Part shown: in pieces, positions 57,047-64,000 of the stretch
Layout: every line of letters starts with the position of its first letter
How positions within the stretch are numbered: the first letter of the stretch is position 1
Origin: Fragilaria radians
Lineage: Eukaryota; Bacillariophyta; Fragilariophyceae; Fragilariales; Fragilariaceae
Length of the DNA stretch: 64,000 bases
Assembly: GCA_900642245.1 (NCBI GenBank)
Contig: CAAAJI010000009.1
Span: forward strand, 443,425-507,424
Reading direction: 5' to 3'
Position numbers and translations under genes: made by a program
Notes under the pieces: generated by a model
Told to the model about the DNA's origin: nothing
The model's database searches: none
The model's input: the letters and a program-made list of their open reading frames with translations, nothing else

Positions 57047-58507
57047 ATGTTTAATTTTGGTTTTGTGAAATCTCTTGCAATACGGCGAGGCATTCGATAC
57101 GTCAATTCTTTTTCTGAAAGTCTTCAAACAATCATTGAATCGGGTAATCTTAGGTATGATAGGGCTCAACAGAGGGTTGCTCGTCGATTTGATAAATTGC
57201 AAGAGGCGCTTGCAAATTATGACAACCAAGAATTGGTGACATACTATGAAGATCAAGAAAAACAAGAATTGATGAATACTTTGAAAACAAATCAGGTGAC
57301 AGACATGAAGGATGCGAGCAATGGGAATATAGCATCGAATACGACTCAAAGTCCAGATATTTCGTTTCCAATTCCTCGAGGACTTTACATCTATGGATCT
57401 GTAGGTGTTGGTAAGTCTATGTTGATGGATACATTCTTCTCTCAAATTTCTTTGGAAAAGAAACGTCGAGTACACTTTCATGCATTCCTACAAGATGTAC
57501 ATCAACGGATCTATCGATTGAAACAACATGACTTGCAGACTCTGGGTAGGGATTTTCATGTGAATATTGATAGGCGACACAATCCTATAATTCGTGTCGC
57601 CAGAGAATTAGCAAAGGAGGTTACACTGTTATGCTTTGATGAATTTCAAGTCACTGATGTTGCAGATGCTTTGATACTGAAGCAACTCTTTACGACTCTG
57701 TTTCAGTATGGGACAGTCATCGTTGCGACTTCCAATCGTCCTCCATCAGCATTGTATGAAAACGGAATTAATCGAGGCTACTTTTTACCATTCATTACAT
57801 TATTGGAACGTCATTGTATTGTTCATGAGATTACTTCCGATATGGATTATCGTAGATTTTTGAATCAAGATTTGGATCACTACTTTTTCCCCGTGGACGT
57901 ATCCATTCCGAATTGCAATACAAACTTGGAAATGATACATCAAAAATTATTAAATGGAAAGGAGGAAACTAAAATTGATTTAAATGTCGGATTTCGTCGG
58001 ACGCTAACCGTACATCGTGCTCATCCTGATCGTATCGTGGCTCGATTTTCTTTTTCCGGCCTATGTCAAAATGATTTGGGTGCGGCAGATTACCGAGCGT
58101 TGGCTCAAACATTCCCATTTCTGATTTTGGAACATATTCCGCAACTTAACTTGACTCAACATGACGAAGCTCGAAGGTTCATTACACTGATTGATGAATT
58201 ATATGAACATCGTTGCGCTCTAATGTGTTCAGCTTCTGTGACGGAACTTGATGAATTATTCTTGGATCAACCTCAAAAAGGTCCTCCTCCAGCACCAACT
58301 TCTATGGAACTAAAGATTGGAGAAGCCTTGGGAATTGATGTATCTCAGAGTCAGGGACAACCCATTTCTTCTCTGGCAAGTGTCCGTGAACTTAGCTTTG
58401 CATTCCGACGAGCTTCTAGTCGACTGCGAGAGTTGTGTTCCATCAAACACTGGGAGAATACATGGGCAAGAATTGAATCTACTCCAAATAACAATAGTAG
58501 TATCTAA
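57047..58507 (+). CDS. AFG1: AFG1/LACE1-type AAA ATPase (ZapE family)
   Basis: Single exon, 486 aa. The family links to mitochondrial protein quality control (yeast Afg1, human AFG1L) and to bacterial ZapE. Walker A GSVGVGKS is at 117-124, Walker B TLLCFDEFQ with Asp198-Glu199, and sensor-like VIVATSNRPP follows. The family pattern DVADALILKQLF and the C-terminal DYRALAQTFPFLILE and RRFITLIDELYEH are intact. The N-terminus (FVKSLAIRRGIRYVNSF) is basic and free of acidic residues until about residue 24, compatible with mitochondrial import. It converges on SSU72 with 96 bp between stops. Confidence 0.95.
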   Translation: MFNFGFVKSLAIRRGIRYVNSFSESLQTIIESGNLRYDRAQQRVARRFDKLQEALANYDNQELVTYYEDQEKQELMNTLKTNQVTDMKDASNGNIASNTTQSPDISFPIPRGLYIYGSVGVGKSMLMDTFFSQISLEKKRRVHFHAFLQDVHQRIYRLKQHDLQTLGRDFHVNIDRRHNPIIRVARELAKEVTLLCFDEFQVTDVADALILKQLFTTLFQYGTVIVATSNRPPSALYENGINRGYFLPFITLLERHCIVHEITSDMDYRRFLNQDLDHYFFPVDVSIPNCNTNLEMIHQKLLNGKEETKIDLNVGFRRTLTVHRAHPDRIVARFSFSGLCQNDLGAADYRALAQTFPFLILEHIPQLNLTQHDEARRFITLIDELYEHRCALMCSASVTELDELFLDQPQKGPPPAPTSMELKIGEALGIDVSQSQGQPISSLASVRELSFAFRRASSRLRELCSIKHWENTWARIESTPNNNSSI

Positions 58508-58603
58508 ATTTTGATTTTATATTTTCAGACCGACATTGTATTAAATTGTAAGCACGAGATTCGTGATAGTTGAAAATCCCAAATTGAAAAAGTATTCTAT
58601 CCA

Positions 58604-59640
58604 TCATAAGTAACACAACTGATACAATACTTTGATAGGGGTATGAGACATTCGTTCTCGTTGAAAGGCATCTATGATAGCTGGTGCTTCAATTGTCAAG
58701 TCATCTCCTGCTGCTTCCAATAACCAACAAAGTTCCAAAGCGACTCGTCCCTGAATGGCTGCCTCTTGAGGATTATCCTTAGTATCCAAACATATACAAT
58801 GGATGGGCTTCCAATCTTCGGTGGGTTCTCGCAGTTGAAGGTCCTCTATGACAGCATCAAATATACGCTCCTCGAAGGCAATAACGACATCATGTGTTGC
58901 CACAAAGGAGGAATCCATATCTTGCCAACGTTGCGGTGCACGTTTGACGGCAGCACCTCTTCGACAAAGTTGCATGACACCATTCTTCATAAAGAAGGCA
59001 GCATCGTCAGGTGTGGCAGACATGGATTTGTACATTTCTTCGTAGGGTGTACCAAATTTAAATATTCTAGGCTCCATGGCGGAACGACCTGGGAGACTTA
59101 TATTTTACATAAAACAATACAATATATAAACCATAAGAACAACATAAAAACATTCATCGTTATTGTTAGAAACGATTGAAAAAAACATGAAGAGATGAAA
59201 ACACAAATGAAAACAATAATTGTGGAAAGATGGTACATAAATAAGAAAGGATCTTCATCAACAACACCTCCTTTTGCTACCTTTCTCTATCTCACTAGAT
59301 CTACTCACCGCACTTGAGTTCCTGTTCCATAACTTTCGACTCGAAGTCCTGTGAAAGAAGAAGGGGAAAAAGAGAAACCGAATAAGAAACGATCAATATT
59401 GCGAAAACTTTGTATAACAAGGAAAACCTCTCTCAGCGTACGCAGCTTTCTAAACCGATCGTTTCCTTTGTTTGTGTTTTGCATACCTGCATTTCCCAAC
59501 ACCACATGGGCTTCCATAGATCTATTGATATTGGACGAACACACCACCCCAAAGGAGAGCTTTGATAGAGTTCTATGATTCTCGGCAGGTGCTTGTCCAG
59601 GTGGTGTCATCGGACGAGGAAGACGCGTCGGAATTGTCAT
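58604..59640 (-). CDS. SSU72: SSU72-type RNA polymerase II CTD phosphatase
   Basis: Three minus-strand exons, 59640..59487, 59348..59309 (only 40 bp) and 59096..58604 (introns 138 and 212 bp; phases 1 and 2), give 228 aa. SSU72 removes phosphate from Ser5 (and Ser7) of the CTD and acts in 3'-end processing. The active-site loop is VCSSNINRS with Cys34 and Arg40 (C-x5-R). The second exon encodes LRVESYGTGTQVR and the third begins LPGRS...EPRIFKFGTPYEEMY, both as in the family. The third acceptor, ATATAAG|T, was chosen by phase and homology over a nearby CCCAG that would shift the frame. The N-terminus has a 25-residue Pro-rich extension. Confidence 0.92.
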
Positions 59641-61268
59641 GGTAAGAAATCAATCCAAATTGATCGAAATTAATTGTCTTCCATGCCTCCTACTCTACTA
59701 TAACAACACCATACAATACAGTACGCCAATGAGAAAAAGTTGACAAGGAATTAATTGTTATTGTGCAAATAAACTAATAGAATACAAAATACATGATACA
59801 AAAAGTGAGGCGGGAAAATGGAAACAAAGGCAACTTCGTTGAAACAATAATGATGTTCTTGATAATTATCCCCGACTGAGGTTGTTTTAGTAGATTCTTA
59901 ATTATTGCTAACAATTTCAAGTTGTTAGTTATTTTATAAGCTATCTAGTGAAATGAACAATGAAATATTCCAAAGTACACTTTGTGGACTGGCTAGTAAG
60001 AATATAATATCGACAACAGAGTAAAATAGTGAGCTCAAAGGAGGCATGAAACTTTCAAGAAAGAAGAAAAAAGAAGGAGCCAACGCAATCAAACTAAAAG
60101 TATAAATGAGATAGGTATCGGGACTGGAATCAACGGACGCGTAAGTCATGAGACTGATAATGATAAACGACGGATAATTGTGACCGGATAAGCCACAGGG
60201 TATGGGAGGGAAGTAAAGAAACCACGGGGGGTAAACAACTTGAACTATTTTCAACCAATAAGCTAAGAAGATAAAATTGAATAAGGCAATAATGATGAAT
60301 ATCGATGAAAGGGGTTGGAAAAGGTGATGCCATTGAGGACACCTGTGAATTAAATGTGATGAACTTTAAAAGAGCAATAAAATGTGATGAAAAAGAGCAA
60401 TGGATGAACTATTTATGAAGAGCATTAGTAAATGGTTACAAATGGGGATTGCACGTCAATGAAAAGAGATATAGTTCGTGAGGATGAAAAGGCATTGACA
60501 ACATGTAACTAAAGGCTCAATTCAAAGATGGAAGATACGAACAAGAACAAGGAGTGCATTGTAACAAAGGAGAAGCAGCAGCCTCAGAAGTCAAGGGAAC
60601 AACAGTTAAGTTGTGGTTAAGCCTATTGTTGCTTGCAAAGTGGACATCTTACATGGTTGATTTACAGGGATTACGTTTAAAAGATGGATGTTAAGATGAT
60701 TTATATGCACGTTTTAGGCTGGGAATGCGGATAAATTTGGAGTGATAGCTAAGGAATATAGAATACCGGAGGGGGGCAGGGGAAGTATTTATGGAAAAGG
60801 GAGAAAGTGAACAGAGGGGCTCAATAAAAATGAGCTGATATTGATTGGCATTAACCAGTTATTGCACATGGGTAAGTTGTAAAGACTGGATTTGTCAAAC
60901 AGTACAAGAGAGCTTTCGAGATGCTTTACGAGGGCAACACCAGGAAGTGAATAGACAATGATGAAGGCATGCGCTAATTATTGAAGCTCCATGCAGGAAG
61001 GTAGTTAAAGGTCAAAAAGATGGGAGTGCTCTATGTGAGAATTGAGATAGAAAAAAATGTCCTATTGTAAGGAAATTATGAAAAACTGCTTCTAATCGTG
61101 AAAGATTGGATTCTTAATGGACTAATTTTCATTATGAAAATATGTATTTTGATCGGTCTCTTATTATCCCGATTAAGCCCTCATCCAGGAGAACTGCAAA
61201 TTCTGCCTAGATTAGTAAGTTCTAAATGATAGCTCAAATTTTAAAAATAATACTTATTCTATTCAGTT
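59641..61268. other. Intergenic stretch with one dispersed-repeat copy
   Basis: It contains the SSU72 promoter. No gene recognised; minus-strand frames around 59934..60342 are hydrophobic and overlap in two frames, typical of chance. Copy B of a dispersed repeat is at 61046..61170, just before the MFS stop codon (minus strand). Confidence 0.4.
61046..61170 (+). repeat. Dispersed repeat, copy B
   Basis: Imperfect partner of 29541..29655, same orientation, about 31.5 kb away. It lies only about 100 bp beyond the 3' end of the MFS gene. Confidence 0.55.
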
Positions 61269-62780
61269 TTAAGAGATTTCTAGTGAAGTATGAACCACAG
61301 AGCATTCCGACATCCGTCTTATTGAATATTGTTCAGCATTTGCTGCACTTAACTTTGAATAGATGTTATGTTCATCATTTACGACGGAGAAATACATACA
61401 TGAATTGAATATCCCGCATAGGATCCATCCAAGGACACCAACATTAAACGCCATGGTCCTCTGGCCGAACTGCATTATCAGTTGCGCAATAAATACAGGA
61501 CCTAGACCGCGACCTAAATCGTCAAATGTATTGAATAACGCAAATGCTTGCCCTCTTGAATTCGGCATCGTTACATTTTGCACCGTTGCTTTCACAATTG
61601 GTCCTGTGGCCCCACTACCAACACCTGCAAAAACGCATATAGCAATTCGGTAAATCAAAGGAGTGCTGAAGTCGACATAGTTTAAAAGTATCCAAAAGGG
61701 AAGACACCCCAAAATCGCCATAAGTCCAGCAAACAAGGGTGGATACCTTGGGTTTTGTCGATACAACATTCGACCGAAGGTACCACTCATTAAAAGACCT
61801 ATGAAATTACCAAATCCGAAAAATAATACTGTCAATGTAGCATTTTCGACTGTCATTCCTCGATCTCTTGACAAAAAATCAATCAGAAATGTATTGACAA
61901 TTCCCCAAGGAACACAACCAGGTGCACCTTGTAGTAAAGCCAATATGTAAGTTTTTGTAGACAACAAGTTAAGTAATGTTTCGCCATGTCGTTTGCACTC
62001 GGTTGAAACTCTATCATATTTCATGCCTCCGAGAAATTTAGCTTGGGATACTACATTAATCGATTGCATCGTTAGGGGCTCATGCGGATTTGAATTCAAA
62101 TCCCGGAATTCTTCGTCTTGTACGGACGTTTCACATTCCATAGCACCACGTAGTGGATCATTTACTGTACATCCTAATAGCATCGCGCATAGGAGGGCAG
62201 GGAGACCCACAATGAGAAAGGGTAGTCTCCATCCAAGGCGTGGACCAATAAACCCTGCAAGGCCTTGTCCCAAAGTAGCGCCAACTCCTGTTCCTATTCC
62301 AACTACAGCAGCAACCGCATGTCTATCTTCTGCTCGGAACCAATCTCCCAAAACTGAATACATGAGAGGGAGTGCTCCGCCAAGACTGAGACCGGTAGCA
62401 GCCCGACATAAGTAAAGTTGTTGATAGGTATGTACAAAGTAGGTAGCTAGACATGCACCTTCTCCTAAACCAATGGTCCATGCGGTCAAGATCATGCGAT
62501 TGCAACTATCTGCGCAGCAACCAAGGATCCAGGAGGCTGGTAATCCTAATACAAAGAAGGCGAATGAAATGTCCCCTCCAAGCTTACTGTCTCGTTCGAC
62601 ATCAGAAAAGCCGAATTCCTGAGCGATTTGACTCAAGTTTGGAGCCATCAAATTTTGATCGGCATACAAAAGTATAACGGTAATAACATAAAGGCAGACT
62701 CCATAAATGTGACCATCTTGTTCCGGTTTGTCTTTGTCTTCGAATTGTTCTATTTCAAGTACTAATTGTGACTCTTTCAT
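61269..62780 (-). CDS. Major facilitator superfamily transporter, Spinster-like
   Basis: Single exon, 503 aa, about 12 membrane segments in two six-helix halves separated by a hydrophilic loop (about residues 205-265). The first helix has LLYADQNLMAPNLSQIA, comparable to the D-R-x-x-x-x-x-x-L region of Spns-type MFS. CRAATGLSLGGALPLMYSVLGDWF is the characteristic helix 4/5 segment and LGWRLPFLIVGLPALL starts the sixth. Spinster-like proteins export sphingolipids, lysolipids or other organic substrates; the substrate here is unknown. The N-terminal 20 residues are acidic and there is no targeting peptide, so the plasma membrane or an endosomal membrane is likely. Confidence 0.9.
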   Translation of the reverse strand: MKESQLVLEIEQFEDKDKPEQDGHIYGVCLYVITVILLYADQNLMAPNLSQIAQEFGFSDVERDSKLGGDISFAFFVLGLPASWILGCCADSCNRMILTAWTIGLGEGACLATYFVHTYQQLYLCRAATGLSLGGALPLMYSVLGDWFRAEDRHAVAAVVGIGTGVGATLGQGLAGFIGPRLGWRLPFLIVGLPALLCAMLLGCTVNDPLRGAMECETSVQDEEFRDLNSNPHEPLTMQSINVVSQAKFLGGMKYDRVSTECKRHGETLLNLLSTKTYILALLQGAPGCVPWGIVNTFLIDFLSRDRGMTVENATLTVLFFGFGNFIGLLMSGTFGRMLYRQNPRYPPLFAGLMAILGCLPFWILLNYVDFSTPLIYRIAICVFAGVGSGATGPIVKATVQNVTMPNSRGQAFALFNTFDDLGRGLGPVFIAQLIMQFGQRTMAFNVGVLGWILCGIFNSCMYFSVVNDEHNIYSKLSAANAEQYSIRRMSECSVVHTSLEIS

Positions 62781-64000
62781 GATACATGCATTGACAAAAC
62801 AACAATGCTGATCAAGAAACAGAATGAAAATGATACCAGCTTATGGATTTAAGTTGGAAAGAAGTGAACTAGATAATATCGAATTAATGATTCACTTATC
62901 AACTTGATGAACACGATTTTCCATCCTTGAGAGTGCAATAGAACAAAAATTGAAAAGAACCCTTCCATTTTCTTTTCTCAAATCCGAATTCAAGTAACTA
63001 ACGCTCACTCTGTGTACATACTACACTACTAACTTTGACCTCGGTACTAGATTTCTGTGACAAAAAGATTTTTTCACATGCAAGGTGGGAGTTTCTTTAT
63101 TTTGGTTGTCTTTTATAAGGAACTCTCAATACAATGAATGCATTTTCATTATTCATTGGAAAAGCAGAAACCCTGAAAACCAAAACTGTATTGCATTTTT
63201 TAATGAGAACCACCTAAGTGTATGTACAGTCAATTTGCAATCAGAAGCAAACTAAAGTACTTACAGGTTATATTTGTACAATTACTAGTGGCTGGCTTGT
63301 CCTCTGAGAATTGTAAAAGTCATGAGATTGAGGTAAGCTTCTTACCTCCATAACCAGTAAGACTTTCTGACTTTTTACTAATTCATTTGACCACTAGAGG
63401 AATATAGTATCAATGTATGAATAAAGATTAAACATACATCTTTCAAACTCAGTTTTATAGCAATTATCACATATTCTTTCCTTGTACTTACTTGAACTCA
63501 ACAAAGCTTAAACGTGACGCATAAATACTGAAACTTCTTTAATCTCCCCTAAGGGTGAAACACCAGAAAAAGGTCTTAGTTGACTATGAAATTGGAATGC
63601 AAATTTACGGAGACTCAATATGAGAAAGTGAGCTAAAATCAAATTTAATGATTATATCGCAACCGGGCATCCTGAAAAAAATTTGTATTTTAATCCAAAG
63701 ATAGTGCAATGAATAATGCAATAAAAAACAAAAATTGGCATCTTGTATACTTAACAGGAGTATGCTAACCATAAGCGATAAAATTACGTTGCAAAGTTTG
63801 GAAATAACTTTGTTACTCAAAACAGTAGAGCGGAGGGCCATTGAAGGCTTGTTCCTCATAATATCATCTAAACCAAGATGTAAATGCTGATATGGCTCAA
63901 AGGTTACCTATAAAAAAAGATGACTGTAATGTCTATTCTTGAGTGGGATTGGACTATTGCTTTCTGTCATTCCTCAAGGCCTAGATCTGTGACCTTTATC
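62781..64000. other. Intergenic stretch to the window end
   Basis: It contains the MFS promoter at its left end. An 84-codon minus-strand frame (63605..63859) has no motif. I see nothing else. Confidence 0.45.

Overview
The window looks like nuclear DNA from a photosynthetic stramenopile (heterokont alga, diatom-like). The sequence is AT-rich. The genes are eukaryotic, sit singly on both strands and carry 0 to 3 short introns (61 to 318 bp, nearly all GTAAG/GTATG...AG). The ferredoxin-type glutamate synthase starts with a signal peptide followed by an ASAFAP-like Phe motif, as expected for a plastid surrounded by four membranes. Intergenic space is large (up to about 4 kb) and holds decayed transposons and short tandem duplications. 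No rRNA, tRNA, CRISPR or bacterial-type operon was found.

Layout: a decayed Ty1/copia gag on the minus strand (about 1.76-2.48 kb); Sas10/Utp3 rRNA-processing protein (+); a coiled-coil protein (+) converging on 4-hydroxyphenylpyruvate dioxygenase (-); a CCR4-type deadenylase with a cysteine-rich N-terminus (+); a two-box HMG protein (-) sharing a 317-bp divergent promoter with an unknown 267-aa protein (+); a copia pol scrap (-); NTM1-type protein N-terminal methyltransferase (-); aldose 1-epimerase (-); a four-exon nucleotide-transporter-like membrane protein (+); an RNF10/Mag2-type RING protein (+) converging on an alpha/beta hydrolase (-); a dead Mutator-like element with inverted repeats (34.2-36.1 kb); a patatin-like protein (-); plastid Fd-GOGAT (-), which carries an apparent +1 frameshift in a homopolymer; a repeat-rich membrane-anchored metzincin (-); CIAO1 (+); AFG1-type ATPase (+) converging on three-exon SSU72 (-); and a Spinster-like MFS transporter (-).

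Most genes are single-copy housekeeping functions: mRNA decay and transcription (CCR4, SSU72), ribosome biogenesis and ribosome-associated quality control (Sas10, RNF10), Fe-S assembly (CIAO1), mitochondrial quality control (AFG1), and nitrogen and tyrosine metabolism (GOGAT, HPPD). They do not form a cluster with a common pathway. The most unusual gene is the 1168-aa metalloprotease at 47758..51325. Its predicted cytosolic half is built from about ten tandem helical modules with the core DAELARRLAEEGSLRG, alternating with basic His/Gln-rich linkers, in front of one membrane segment and a metzincin domain. Exon junctions were placed by eye from splice consensus, reading phase and protein family continuity; no transcript data were available.
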